Shown piece by piece: positions 16,403 to 25,729 of a stretch of 64,000 nucleotides of DNA (position 1 is its first letter; each line of letters opens with the position of its first letter). Location of the stretch: the NCBI GenBank assembly GCA_033722555.1, contig JAWVYS010000001.1, positions 1 through 64,000 of the forward strand. The letters are read 5' to 3'. The notes under the pieces are model-generated. The model was not told the origin of the DNA and did no database searches. It was given only the letters and a program-made list of their open reading frames with translations. This stretch comes from Brumimicrobium sp033722555. Lineage in GTDB: Bacteria; Bacteroidota; Bacteroidia; Flavobacteriales_D; Crocinitomicaceae. Position numbers and translations under genes: made by a program.

Positions 16403-17665
16403 ATGAATATGAAAATACGAAAGTTTACTTATATCGCCGCCTTCGCAGCAGGTGTGATGATTCAGTCAGATGTTTTGGCAAATGAAGTGATAATGCCTGT
16501 TCATAAGGAGGTGTGGGTCGCTTCAGGAGTATCTATCAAAGTTGAGGTTAGCTATCTCGGAAAGCCTACCGAAGGTGTAATGGTTTCCTTAATGAACAAC
16601 GGAAAGACAGTTATGCAAGGAACCACCGATAAGACAGGAACTGCCGCTTTGACTGTGGATGATTATAAAAGTCAGCCCTTAACCCTCCGTATTCAAAAAG
16701 AGGGTTATAAAACCATTATGATGATGGGAATGCTTTTAAAAGATGGTAGCAAATATGATTTCGCTCTCACAAAAGGTTCAGGGACAATAACTACAGAGGT
16801 AGGTACGAAAATAGAAAAGATTGAGAGCCAATCGGAAAAAAACCTTGAAAAGATTGAGTCTGAGAAACAGAAAAACATAGAGAATACTGAAAAGGCGGAA
16901 CAAGGTGCTGTCAAAAATGAGGAAAAAGCTAAAGAATATTCTGAGCAGGCCAAAGAAAAAGTAAAATCAGCTGAACAAACTCAGAAAGAAGCTGAAGCGG
17001 CAAAGAAGGAAGCCGAAAAAACAGCCAAGGAATCCGAAAAAATGGAAAAGCAACTTGAAACAAACGTTGATCAGGCCGCAAAACAGCGCGAGCAGGAAGC
17101 AAAACAGCGTGAAGAACAGTTGAACCAACTTGAGAAGGAAAAGTCTGAGAAAGAAGCGATGGAAAAAGCCGAACAGGCTAAAAAGGATGCTGAAAAAGAT
17201 GCCAAAAAAGCTGAAAAAGAGGCTAAAGAGGAGGCTAAAGAAAAAGAAGAGGCGGCTAAGCGTGAAGCTGAAAAAGAAAAAGAGGCAAGAAAAGAAGCAG
17301 AAGAAAAGCAAAAGGCTGCAGAGGAAAAGGCTAAAGAAGAAAAAGAAGCCGCTAAAGAAGCAGAAAAAAGAGAGAAAGAAGCGGAAAAGGAAAGAAAAGA
17401 AGCTGAAAAAGCTCAGAAAGAGGAAGAAAAATACCAGAAAAAATTAAGTAGTCTGGTGGAAGAAAGAGAAAAGATCCAGAAAAAAAGAGAAAAACTGGAG
17501 AAATCTCAGGACAAGCTTGATAAAAAAATTAAGAAAGGAAAAATAGATCCTGAAGATGCAAGAAAAGAACAGGAAAAAATTGATGAAGAACATAAAAAGC
17601 TGGATGAAGACCTGAAAGACATCGAAAAGGACCTGAATAAGCTCAAAAAGAAATACGACAAATAA
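16403..17665 (+). CDS. Secreted Lys/Glu-rich coiled-coil protein with an N-terminal beta domain
   Basis: A 420-residue protein. The signal peptide is near residues 1-26 (YIAAFAAGVMIQSDVLA). A beta domain of about 100 residues resembling carboxypeptidase-regulatory or Ig-like folds follows (VEVSYLGKPTEGVMVSLMNNGK...GTAALTV). From about residue 140 to the end there is an almost uninterrupted, highly charged helix of KEAEK/EKEAEE repeats, predicted to form a very long coiled coil, exceeding 250 residues. No membrane anchor or sorting domain is visible. A TolA-like or periplasmic spacer/structural role is possible but unproven. It ends at a strong terminator. Confidence 0.6.
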   Translation: MNMKIRKFTYIAAFAAGVMIQSDVLANEVIMPVHKEVWVASGVSIKVEVSYLGKPTEGVMVSLMNNGKTVMQGTTDKTGTAALTVDDYKSQPLTLRIQKEGYKTIMMMGMLLKDGSKYDFALTKGSGTITTEVGTKIEKIESQSEKNLEKIESEKQKNIENTEKAEQGAVKNEEKAKEYSEQAKEKVKSAEQTQKEAEAAKKEAEKTAKESEKMEKQLETNVDQAAKQREQEAKQREEQLNQLEKEKSEKEAMEKAEQAKKDAEKDAKKAEKEAKEEAKEKEEAAKREAEKEKEARKEAEEKQKAAEEKAKEEKEAAKEAEKREKEAEKERKEAEKAQKEEEKYQKKLSSLVEEREKIQKKREKLEKSQDKLDKKIKKGKIDPEDARKEQEKIDEEHKKLDEDLKDIEKDLNKLKKKYDK

Positions 17666-17708
17666 TTTTCTCCATAGTATTTACGTATTGTTTTTACCAA
17701 TACTTTTG

Positions 17709-17733
17709 AAGCCTCTTTTCAGAGGCTTTTTTT
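17709..17733 (+). terminator. Rho-independent terminator ending one base before an ATG
   Basis: AAGCCTCT (17709-17716) pairs with AGAGGCTT (17721-17728), with a TTTC loop and T-tract to 17733. The next base starts the EamA transporter's ATG. Confidence 0.9.
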
Positions 17734-18648
17734 ATGAACCAACGTCTCACTTATCAGATCGGGCTCCACGTTATTATTTTCGTCTGGGGGTTTACGGCCA
17801 TTCTGGGAAAATGGATAGAAGCTGATGCCTTTATTCTCGTATGGTACAGAGTTCTCATTGCATGCATTTCTCTTTTTATTTTTATGCTTTTTCTCAACAG
17901 AAAAAGACGCATTCTTGACAAAAAAGATTTGTTTCGAACACTAGGAGTGGGGGTCCTTGTTGCTCTTCACTGGCTTACATTTTATCTCAGTATCAAGGTC
18001 TCCACTGCCAGTCTTGCCATAATTTGTCTAGCAACGACAACCATTCACGTCGCCTGGCTTGAGCCCTTGGTAATGAAAAGGAAGTTTCTCTGGTCTGAAC
18101 TGATAATCGGCCTGGTTATTCTGGGAGGTATCTTTCTAATCACAAACCGCGGATCACAGGAAGGACTCTATATCGGGGTGGTTTTTGGCCTTATTTCCGC
18201 ACTGCTTGCAGCCCTATTCGCTGTTTTCAATGCTAAGCTCATCCAAACGGTGTCTGCTTCTAAAATCACCCTTCACGAGATGTTAAGTGCATCCGTTATT
18301 ATGACAGTTTTTTTGATTTTAACAGGTCGATTCAACGCTGAGAAGTTGCTAATATCTTCGAGTGATTTTTATCTGCTGCTTTTTTTAGGTATCGTCTGCA
18401 CCTCTATCGCTTTTCTGCTGACCGTAGAGATTCAGAAGTTACTCGGCGCATTTACAGTTGCACTAAGCATTAATATGGAGCCAATTTATACACTTGGTCT
18501 GGCCGCATGGCTGCTTAACGAACATGAAAAGATCAACACTTATTTTTATGTGGGGTCTTCAGTAATTCTGTTTGCGGTATTCGCAAATGCCCTGCTCAAA
18601 TATCGTCAAACCCGCCGTCTTAAAAAGTCTTCCCAGTCCGCGAGTTGA
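17734..18648 (+). CDS. EamA/DMT family transporter
   Basis: A 304-residue inner-membrane protein of the drug/metabolite transporter superfamily. It has about ten helices in two EamA repeats, with the first repeat beginning IGLHVIIFVWGFTAILGKWIEAD. The motif TASLAIICLATTTIHVAWLEPL at the end of helix 4 is typical of the family, as are GFLTVEIQKLLGAFTVAL-like and MEPIYTLGLAAWLL in repeat 2. Substrate unknown. The ATG sits directly after the T-tract of the upstream terminator, so there is no room for a leader or RBS on a transcript that has passed it. The 3' end overlaps the convergent GH3 gene by 43 bases. Confidence 0.88.
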   Translation: MNQRLTYQIGLHVIIFVWGFTAILGKWIEADAFILVWYRVLIACISLFIFMLFLNRKRRILDKKDLFRTLGVGVLVALHWLTFYLSIKVSTASLAIICLATTTIHVAWLEPLVMKRKFLWSELIIGLVILGGIFLITNRGSQEGLYIGVVFGLISALLAALFAVFNAKLIQTVSASKITLHEMLSASVIMTVFLILTGRFNAEKLLISSSDFYLLLFLGIVCTSIAFLLTVEIQKLLGAFTVALSINMEPIYTLGLAAWLLNEHEKINTYFYVGSSVILFAVFANALLKYRQTRRLKKSSQSAS

Positions 18649-20126
18649 GTTTTATTCAAAACACGGGGAAATTTGTGCTGACCTCCAAGTTTTCCTTTTT
18701 CCTCCATAAAATCATAAAACAGCTGAATAGGCAAAACCCGAACAGAAGGCTTCTTTAGATGGTATTTTCTCACATATACATAGTCATCATTGAGGGCCTC
18801 CAGACATCTGTCAAGTTCGTCAGCAAATTCTTGAGCATCAGCCGGTTTATCTGTTCCTACATACCAGTTGTGTCCGTTCTTTAATTCGTTAGGAACAACA
18901 CAAAATTCATTAGAACTCAGTCCGAGTTTGTTAGAGGTTTCAAGCACTGCCCGGTTCATATTCTCCACTGATAGATGCTCTCCTGCAATATTCAATGTGT
19001 GCTTTACTCTTCCGGTTATATGAAATTGTCTCTTGGGAAAATCACAAAATTTAATTACGTCTCCCATAAAATACCTCCAGAGCCCAGAAGAAGTTGATAT
19101 TATCAGCGCGTAGTTTTTATTTTCTTCAATTTCATTGAGAAGAAGGGTCGGTAGGTTCCGAAGGCTTTTTCCTTCATTGATATGGTTGAAATACTTCTCT
19201 TCCAAAAACTCATAATAAACTCCATGTTTGGTAAGAAGCGTCATTCCTTCGTCCGAATGGTTTTTCTGAAAAGCGAAATACCCTTCACTTGCGAGATAAG
19301 TATTTATGAAATAAACCTGTTTTGAACACAGGGCCTCAATTTTCCCCTTATATGTGTCGAGAAATACACCTCCGTGAAGCAGGAGCCTGAAGTTCGGCCA
19401 TATTTCGTGAATATTCTTTAGTTCGTACTTTTCAATTATACGTTCCAGGAGCATGAGAATCCAGGAAGGAGCACCGGCAATAACACCAACGTCCCATTTC
19501 GGAGCGTGTTTTACTATCTGATCAAGTTTTTCATTCCAATCCTTTATTTGAGCTATTTTATTTCCGGGTTTCGAGAAGAGTTTGTAAATGAAAGATTTGT
19601 TTTTTTGCAATATTCCACTGAGATCTCCTTCAAAATAGTGTTTTTCCTCGGTCAACTTTGTAGAACCACCTATGGTCAAAACCACCGCCTGAAAAAATTC
19701 ATTCGGTAAATTCAGTTCATGTAACCTCAAAACCTGTTCAAGGGTTGTACGCTGAAACTGTCTTATCATTTGATCAGACACAGGTATTCGTTTTGAACTG
19801 TCATTCGTGGTACCTGAAGAAAGAGCAAAATGATTTATCTTATTTGGCCATGCCATGTTTTTCTCACCCTCCAGTTGTTTTTTTATGTATGGATCGAAAA
19901 AATCCTCATAGGTGAACAAGGGTACTTTTTTCCTGTATGCATCACAAATATCAATCTGCTGAAGGATGGATGCAAAATCATGATCCTTTCCAAACTGTGT
20001 TTTCTTTGCCTTATTAAGAAGATTATACAGCACTCTGGACTGAAGAGGATTAACAATCTTCTTTTTTACACCGTAGTTGTAACCTACACGAGTGGTGCCT
20101 TTTAAAAATGTACCGACTAATGCCAC
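18606..20126 (-). CDS. GH3 family acyl-adenylating/amido synthetase
   Basis: A 506-residue bacterial member of the GH3 (auxin-responsive promoter) ANL superfamily. Adenylation motifs are visible: SSGTTNDSSKRIP (phosphate-binding), YLASEGYFAFQ and WRYFMGDVIKF. The C-terminal subdomain (HITGRVKHTLNIAGEHLSVE) is intact. Plant GH3 proteins conjugate amino acids to acyl acids; bacterial substrates are mostly unknown. The full-length N-terminus begins MALVGTFLKG. It is transcribed alone and overlaps tail-to-tail with the EamA transporter. Confidence 0.88.
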   Translation of the reverse strand: MALVGTFLKGTTRVGYNYGVKKKIVNPLQSRVLYNLLNKAKKTQFGKDHDFASILQQIDICDAYRKKVPLFTYEDFFDPYIKKQLEGEKNMAWPNKINHFALSSGTTNDSSKRIPVSDQMIRQFQRTTLEQVLRLHELNLPNEFFQAVVLTIGGSTKLTEEKHYFEGDLSGILQKNKSFIYKLFSKPGNKIAQIKDWNEKLDQIVKHAPKWDVGVIAGAPSWILMLLERIIEKYELKNIHEIWPNFRLLLHGGVFLDTYKGKIEALCSKQVYFINTYLASEGYFAFQKNHSDEGMTLLTKHGVYYEFLEEKYFNHINEGKSLRNLPTLLLNEIEENKNYALIISTSSGLWRYFMGDVIKFCDFPKRQFHITGRVKHTLNIAGEHLSVENMNRAVLETSNKLGLSSNEFCVVPNELKNGHNWYVGTDKPADAQEFADELDRCLEALNDDYVYVRKYHLKKPSVRVLPIQLFYDFMEEKGKLGGQHKFPRVLNKTQLADWEDFLRRRV

Positions 20127-20254
20127 TTTACTATACTTTGTTTGGTTGCTAAAATATACTTCAAAGGTATGAGATATATTTTTAAAAGTTTATCAAAGGG
20201 TTAAATATTTAATCGTATTAAAAAAATTATTCGTAATATTATTGCGCTAATAAA

Positions 20255-20286
20255 TGTGCTGTATTTTAAACAATTGTTTACTTTTG
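20255..20286 (+). promoter_or_regulatory. Promoter for the universal stress protein, with a palindrome inside
   Basis: A -7 element TACTTTTG (20279-20286) matches TAnnTTTG exactly. A weak -33 (TGTG, 20255-20258) lies 20 bases upstream. The spacer holds the 14-bp perfect palindrome TAAACAATTGTTTA (20267-20280), placed where a repressor or Crp-type factor would act. The ATG is 29 bases after the -7. Confidence 0.6.
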
Positions 20287-20314
20287 CAGCGGACTATAAA
20301 AACCAGAACCGATT

Positions 20315-21136
20315 ATGTCAGATAAAAGTTTCATCGTACCACATGATTTTACGGAAGTGGCGGATTGCGCACTGAATCACGCGATTACAACTGCGAAAAT
20401 AGTAGGTGCTAAAGTTTATGTTCTTCACGTTGTTTCGAAAAACAAGTTGATTAACGAAGCGGAAAAAAAGCTGAATGAACTCGTAGGAAAGCATAAAGAT
20501 ACGGGTGTTGAAATTGCTCCTAAAGTCCGGGTAGGAAACATTTTTGATGACATTGGAGATTTTGCTGCTGAGCATCACGCTGAATTGATTTTTATGGGAA
20601 CCCATGGCGCTTCAGGTTGGCAGCATATTGCCGGCTCGCACGCCTTGAAAGTTGTAACTCATTCAACAGTTCCATTCATCATTGTTCAACAAAAAGAAGT
20701 TGGTGAAAACGGCTACGATGATATCGTTGCACCTCTTGATTTGAACAAGGAAACAAAGCAAAAGCTGGCGATCGTTGCTTCTATGGCAAAATATTTTGAT
20801 TCGCGCGTACATGTGATTACTCCCGATGAATCTGATGAGTTTCTTAAACATAAAGTTCAGGCCAATATTAAGTTTGCTAAAAAATTCTTTTCGGAGCGTG
20901 GAATTGAAATGACTGCCACACTTGCACCAAGCAGCGGATTCGATAAAGAGGTTGTAAAGCTTGCAATCACAAAAGATGCAGACCTTATAGCGATCATGAA
21001 CCAGAATAAAAGCAATTATCTTGGCGCTTTCGGCTCAAATTATGAGCAGTATATGATCACAAATGATGCTCAGATACCTACTTTGGTAGTAAATCCAATT
21101 GATACACCTTACGGTAGCAGTATATTATTCTCTTAG
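20315..21136 (+). CDS. Universal stress protein, two UspA domains
   Basis: A 273-residue cytoplasmic tandem-UspA protein. The first domain (1-about 135) keeps the ATP-binding pattern G-x2-G-x9-G-S (MGTHGASGWQHIAGSHA) and begins FIVPHDFTEVADCALNHA. The second domain (about 145-273) has the core strands but a degenerate nucleotide loop (MNQNKSNYLGAFGSNYEQ). It probably binds ATP through domain 1 and helps survival under stress. It is a single gene with its own promoter and a strong terminator. The palindrome in the promoter suggests control by a Crp/Fnr-type factor, which is inference. Confidence 0.92.
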   Translation: MSDKSFIVPHDFTEVADCALNHAITTAKIVGAKVYVLHVVSKNKLINEAEKKLNELVGKHKDTGVEIAPKVRVGNIFDDIGDFAAEHHAELIFMGTHGASGWQHIAGSHALKVVTHSTVPFIIVQQKEVGENGYDDIVAPLDLNKETKQKLAIVASMAKYFDSRVHVITPDESDEFLKHKVQANIKFAKKFFSERGIEMTATLAPSSGFDKEVVKLAITKDADLIAIMNQNKSNYLGAFGSNYEQYMITNDAQIPTLVVNPIDTPYGSSILFS

Positions 21137-21159
21137 AATCAAAAACAACCAGAATACTT

Positions 21160-21189
21160 AATGCCGCCCGAAATGGACGGCATTTTTTT
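21160..21189 (+). terminator. Rho-independent terminator of the stress-protein gene
   Basis: AATGCCGCCC (21160-21169) pairs with GGACGGCATT (21175-21184), with one mismatch and a 5-base loop, followed by TTTTT. Confidence 0.88.
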
Positions 21190-21221
21190 ATTCCCTTTAC
21201 TTTTTTAGGATAATTACAAGG

Positions 21222-21246
21222 CGTTTCGTTCTCTCTCGACGAAACG
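21222..21246 (-). terminator. Hairpin downstream of the cyclase gene
   Basis: CGTTTCGT (21222-21229) pairs with ACGAAACG (21239-21246) around a 9-base loop, about 20 bases after the cyclase stop. A flanking TACAAGG (21215-21221) also matches CCTTGTA (21273-21279). There is no clear T-tract. Confidence 0.4.
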
Positions 21247-21267
21247 GCTCACGGCATGAAAAAGGCC

Positions 21268-24200
21268 TTAGTCCTTGTATTCGTTTCGTTTTATTCTTTC
21301 CTTGATGTCCTCAAGGTTCTGTAGTTTTTTCGCTCGACGCGTTTCAATTGACGTTCGTGTAAAATACCGGTGTTGGTTGAAAAAACTTACTTGTATTTCA
21401 TCCCACTTTCTGTCACTGTTTATTTTCCCGTGCTCCCGCAGTTCTAATCGCAGTTTGTCCGATATTTCATGGAAATCATCCCGTCCGAGATAGTCAAGAT
21501 CCGCATCACAAATGATCTCTTCAAGTTTGTTCTTGGGCTGATGAGGAATCTGAGTAACGTAGATCAGCTCCTTGATTCTCTCAATATGTGCTTTTGAATA
21601 ACCAAAGTTTGGCAGTATTTCTTCCGCCATTCTGGCCCCTATAGGTTCATTCTTCTCATATTGTTCGATGAAGCCCGCATCGTGGTAGGATGCCGCTGAT
21701 TTCAATAAAAAGAGATCCTCGTCAGTAATTCCTTCGCCTATGGCTATTCGTTCGGCCTGGCGCGTTACGTCTTTGGAATGGTCGTAAGAATGGTAATGCA
21801 GTTTTAAACTCAGTTCCTTCTTAAGTTTGGAAAGAATAAAACGCTCGGCTTTATAATAATTGATTTTGCTGAAGTGATGCAGATTGACCAGCTTATGGAA
21901 GGCCTCATTCGGCTCGATCCCTAAACCATCTACAGAAAGTTCAGGTTTGATTGATATAACTTCATACATCAGTATTTTTAGACCGCTCTTGGTGGTAACA
22001 CGGCCCTTGCTAATGCATTCGAAATACGGTTCTATATGTTCAAAAGTACTTTCGGTAATTGCAATCTTTTCCGGCTCACACATTCTCTCCATGCGCTGTG
22101 CTCTGTTCACCGTGCTTCCCCAAACATCATAGGCATATCTTTTCGTTCCAATAACACCGGCTGAAACAGCCCCTGTATTGATGCCTATCCGTAACTTCCA
22201 ATATTGATTTCCTTTAGCAATTGAAAGCTCTTTCTGTTGACGCATATAATTCTGTATCTCAATAGCGGCCAAAACGGTATTAATTGGATTCGTTTTGTTG
22301 CGAATTGGAACACCCCCTGCACACATATAGGCATCACCAATGGTTTTGATCTTTTCAAGGTCATGCTTCTCGGTTATTTCATCAAACTTTCTGAAATATT
22401 TGTCAAGAATAGAAACGAGATCCTTTGCTTTCATATCTTCAGCAATCTTCGTGAATCCGACAAAATCGGTAAACATCACAGAGACCATATTGAAATCACG
22501 TGCTGCCGATCGACCATCCTGTTTAAGCTGGCTAGCCGTTTCCTTGGGAAGCAGATTGTTTAATAAACGCTCGGACTTTTCTTTTTCTTTTTCAAGTTCC
22601 TTGGTTTGTTCTTCAAGTTTTTCCTTTTGTTGTTCAATTTTCTCTGTTTTATAGCGAAGCTCCTTTGTTCTTTCTGCGATTTTCAGTTCAAGCTTTACCT
22701 GCTGTCTTCTCTCTTTGTCTATACTCTTGCGTACCAGTCGGAACGAGAAATAAATAATAACAAGTCCGATGATTAAATAAAACCACCAAGTCATCCAAAA
22801 TGGAACCTCAACAGATATGATAAGTCGAGCAGGTGTGGTGCTCCACTCCCCATTGATCGTCCTTGCGTAAACAAGAAGTTCATAATCGCCAGGAGCCAGG
22901 CTTGCAAACCTCAATTCATTGCTCGATCCCAGTTCTTCTTCGATCTCATCATCTCCTTTGAGGATATATTTATATTCTATCCTTTCGGGGTTACTTAAAT
23001 TATCGGCAAAGAAGCGCAGCTTTAAACTTCTTCTTTGATAAGGTAATCGTATCTTATCGGTGAATGAAATACTCTTTTCAATAATGCCTCCCTGAGAAGG
23101 ATGTATTTTTTCATTTTCAACTTCAATACCGGAAAAATAAACCTTTAGTGAAGGGATTATATCAAATACCTCAGATGGATAAAAATAATTGTATCCTTGT
23201 ATTCCCCCGAAATAAATCTCACCTGTTTTGGATGAAAATCCGGCACCCAGATTTAATTCATCACTCATCAGTCCGTCCTTTTCGGAAAACACGTTGAACG
23301 TATTCTTGTTTATATCCATTGCCACCACACCCCGGTTTGTGGATAACCAAATATGTCTGGTGTCTTGCAAGGTAGACTGTACTCCGTAAATTACATTGTT
23401 TGGCAACCCCACCGACTTATCGAAATGTGTGATGTCACCGGTTTTTGTATTTATACGGTACATTCCATCACCCATGGTTCCAAACCAGTAAATATGATTG
23501 TCGGACTGCAGCACACTGGTGAAATAATCTCGCGTTGCTTTGTTTAATTTGGAGAATATTTCAGGCACCCTTACCTTATAAACACCTTCTTCATTGCTGA
23601 ATATCTCATAAATTCCTCCTGAACTGGGAGCAGCATAAAAGCGGCCCTCTTCCGACCTAAAGACTAGCCGACACGGGCCAGGACCGATGGATTCAGGGTC
23701 TTTTGGTTCATTATAAATGTACTGAAACTCCCTTGTTTCATAATTATAAATGGCAACTCCAGCCCGTGTTCCGATCAGGTATTCATTGTCCTTAAAGAAA
23801 GGAATAATGGAATATGTTTTATCGAATCCCCGCTGTTCATCTATGGTGTGTTCAATTTTTCTAAAAACGTAGTTCTGAGAGTTTTCCCCGGAAATAATCA
23901 GTTCAAAAAAACCGTCAACACATGCCACGAGAGCCCGGTTTTTGTCAATTACATGCACTCCAAGAGTAGTAACATCTTCGTTGTTCTGTGGTGTTCGATA
24001 GTAATGGTCATAATGGTGTTTTTTTCTGTTAAACCGGGTTACACCATGATCCGCGGCTATAAACAGGTAGGTTCCATCTTCATTTTCATCAAAACCCCAT
24101 ACATTTTGTGAGGGCAAACCCTTGTTAAAGTTCCCTGAAAATCCTACCCCTTTAAAACCGGCATGATTAGGGTCGAAACTACTCAAACCTCTTTGTGAAG

Positions 24201-25176
24201 CGATCCATATTACACCCTGTTTATCCTGAAAAAGGCCGTTAAGTTTATTGGCTATGAGCGCTCCTTTCTGATAGAAATCAGCCGTATAATTTAAAACTGT
24301 CAAACTGTCTTCGCGTGATTTGACTATCTGATACAACCCATTATTCTCTGTTGCAAGAAGCATCCTGTCTTCTGAAAGAAAAAGAGCGTCAACAATATTT
24401 ATGTCGCTGAATTTACCTGAAAGGATTTCAAAGGGCTCAAATTTTTCAAGTTCTTCATTAAAAATAAAAGACCCCTGATTAGTAGCAATCAAAATTTTGT
24501 TTTCAGGATGCTTTATTAGGTTGTTGATAACGAAATCATCACGTTTTATTTTTTTGGGTTTATAAACCTTTTTTATCGTGAATTTTTCGTTCGTTATTAA
24601 AATTCCTTCGAACTCGCTAACAACTATTATTTTACCTTGTTCATACCTGATATCGACGATTCTTGAATCGAAGGTTTGCTCATCAATGAGGGTGAATTTG
24701 TTTGTCAGTGCATCAAAGTGATAGATACGGCCAAAAGCCGTTCCTATCCATAAATTATTCTGACCGTCAGCGGCGATGGAGTGAATTTCAAGTCTGGACT
24801 TGTTTTCAAGCTGAAAAGAATTGAATTTTTCGGTATGCGGGTTGTATTTGGTAAGCCCGTTATAGGTTCCGAACCAGAGATTTCCTTTTACATCGGCGAT
24901 TGCGGTATGAACATATTCGTTTGAAATATCATACCCTTTGTCTGCCGAAAACACCTCAAAATTCTTACCGTTGAATCTATTAATTCCGTCCTGAGTTCCT
25001 AACCACAATGCGCCCAGTTTGTCTTGAACTATACAGGAAACAACGCTTTGAGATAATCCGTCATTGATCGTATAGTTTTTAAACTGAATATTTTCCTGGC
25101 CCGAGCTGAAAAAGCTCAGAAAGAAAACAACCTGTAGTAATAGTAAAAATTTAATACTCAGTGTGATTTTATTCAT
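21268..25176 (-). CDS. Propeller sensor - class III adenylate cyclase - HD domain protein
   Basis: A 1302-residue transmembrane signalling protein. After a signal peptide (1-about 27), residues 30-690 are two-component-regulator propeller repeats (LGALWLGTQDGINRF; GNLWFGTYNGLTKY). A Y_Y_Y-type domain follows (SLAPGDYELLVYARTINGEWS), then a TM (about 793-815), a coiled coil, and a class III cyclase. Metal Asp is near 903 (MFTDFVGFTK) and 949 (KTIGDAYM). Substrate selectors are the second Lys of KIKTIGD and the Asp of YDVWG, the adenylate rather than guanylate pattern. STVNRAQRM gives the transition-state Asn and Arg. The C-terminal HD domain (YHSYDHSKDV; SYHDAGF; ICDADLDYLG) looks like a metal phosphohydrolase. 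It follows ferritin by 18 bases, probably one transcript. Confidence 0.9.
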   Translation of the reverse strand: MNKITLSIKFLLLLQVVFFLSFFSSGQENIQFKNYTINDGLSQSVVSCIVQDKLGALWLGTQDGINRFNGKNFEVFSADKGYDISNEYVHTAIADVKGNLWFGTYNGLTKYNPHTEKFNSFQLENKSRLEIHSIAADGQNNLWIGTAFGRIYHFDALTNKFTLIDEQTFDSRIVDIRYEQGKIIVVSEFEGILITNEKFTIKKVYKPKKIKRDDFVINNLIKHPENKILIATNQGSFIFNEELEKFEPFEILSGKFSDINIVDALFLSEDRMLLATENNGLYQIVKSREDSLTVLNYTADFYQKGALIANKLNGLFQDKQGVIWIASQRGLSSFDPNHAGFKGVGFSGNFNKGLPSQNVWGFDENEDGTYLFIAADHGVTRFNRKKHHYDHYYRTPQNNEDVTTLGVHVIDKNRALVACVDGFFELIISGENSQNYVFRKIEHTIDEQRGFDKTYSIIPFFKDNEYLIGTRAGVAIYNYETREFQYIYNEPKDPESIGPGPCRLVFRSEEGRFYAAPSSGGIYEIFSNEEGVYKVRVPEIFSKLNKATRDYFTSVLQSDNHIYWFGTMGDGMYRINTKTGDITHFDKSVGLPNNVIYGVQSTLQDTRHIWLSTNRGVVAMDINKNTFNVFSEKDGLMSDELNLGAGFSSKTGEIYFGGIQGYNYFYPSEVFDIIPSLKVYFSGIEVENEKIHPSQGGIIEKSISFTDKIRLPYQRRSLKLRFFADNLSNPERIEYKYILKGDDEIEEELGSSNELRFASLAPGDYELLVYARTINGEWSTTPARLIISVEVPFWMTWWFYLIIGLVIIYFSFRLVRKSIDKERRQQVKLELKIAERTKELRYKTEKIEQQKEKLEEQTKELEKEKEKSERLLNNLLPKETASQLKQDGRSAARDFNMVSVMFTDFVGFTKIAEDMKAKDLVSILDKYFRKFDEITEKHDLEKIKTIGDAYMCAGGVPIRNKTNPINTVLAAIEIQNYMRQQKELSIAKGNQYWKLRIGINTGAVSAGVIGTKRYAYDVWGSTVNRAQRMERMCEPEKIAITESTFEHIEPYFECISKGRVTTKSGLKILMYEVISIKPELSVDGLGIEPNEAFHKLVNLHHFSKINYYKAERFILSKLKKELSLKLHYHSYDHSKDVTRQAERIAIGEGITDEDLFLLKSAASYHDAGFIEQYEKNEPIGARMAEEILPNFGYSKAHIERIKELIYVTQIPHQPKNKLEEIICDADLDYLGRDDFHEISDKLRLELREHGKINSDRKWDEIQVSFFNQHRYFTRTSIETRRAKKLQNLEDIKERIKRNEYKD

Positions 25177-25194
25177 CCGGTATTTTTGAATCTG

Positions 25195-25704
25195 TTAACG
25201 AGCAACCGTATCCGGATTGATTGCAGCGTTTTCCATATCTCTGTCAAAAAGATAAAGACCGCCCTTATCACCTCCGATCAGACGAAGTTTATCCAGAACA
25301 TTTCTTGCCAGCGCCTCCTCTTCAAGCTGTTCAGAAACATACCATTGCATAAAATTATGTGTGGTATAATCTTTTTGCTTCAGACAAACATCAACGACGT
25401 TATTGATGCTTTCCGTAACAGTTATTTCATGTTCAAGTAAGGATTCAAAAATCTTCAGCATGTTGTCAAACTTGATAGGTGGCTTCTCCACAGAGGGAAT
25501 TTCCGCAGTACCTCCTCTTTCGTTTATAAATTTTACAAGCTTAAGCATATGAAACCTTTCTTCATCACTGTGTTTGTAAAGAAACTGTGCTGTTCCGTTG
25601 TATCCCTGGTTTTCAGCCCACGATGCCATCGATAGATAGAGCTGACTTGAGGAAGACTCTTTTTTTATCTGATCATTCAATACTTTTTCAACTGTCTTAT
25701 TCAT
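25195..25704 (-). CDS. Non-haem ferritin
   Basis: A 169-residue ferritin subunit that oxidises and stores iron in a 24-mer. Ferroxidase-centre residues are visible in helix A (SSSQLYLSMASWAENQGY), helix B (HSDEERFHMLKLVKFINERG, the Glu-x2-His) and helices C/D (NFMQWYVSEQLEEEALARNVLDKL). The length is standard. A TATTTTTG promoter element lies upstream. The downstream cyclase gene begins 18 bases after its stop, suggesting co-transcription. Iron-responsive control is plausible, but I cannot identify a Fur box. Confidence 0.95.
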   Translation of the reverse strand: MNKTVEKVLNDQIKKESSSSQLYLSMASWAENQGYNGTAQFLYKHSDEERFHMLKLVKFINERGGTAEIPSVEKPPIKFDNMLKIFESLLEHEITVTESINNVVDVCLKQKDYTTHNFMQWYVSEQLEEEALARNVLDKLRLIGGDKGGLYLFDRDMENAAINPDTVAR

Positions 25705-25721
25705 AACCTGTTTATTTATTA

Positions 25722-25729
25722 CAAAAATA
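25722..25729 (-). promoter_or_regulatory. Promoter -7 element for ferritin
   Basis: Minus-strand TATTTTTG matches TAnnTTTG and is about 18 bases upstream of the ferritin ATG. The -33 is unclear. Confidence 0.5.

Noticed and set aside
17130..17447. Lys/Arg-rich open frame inside the coiled-coil gene
   Set aside because: Shifted-frame reading of KEAEK repeats; pure compositional artefact.
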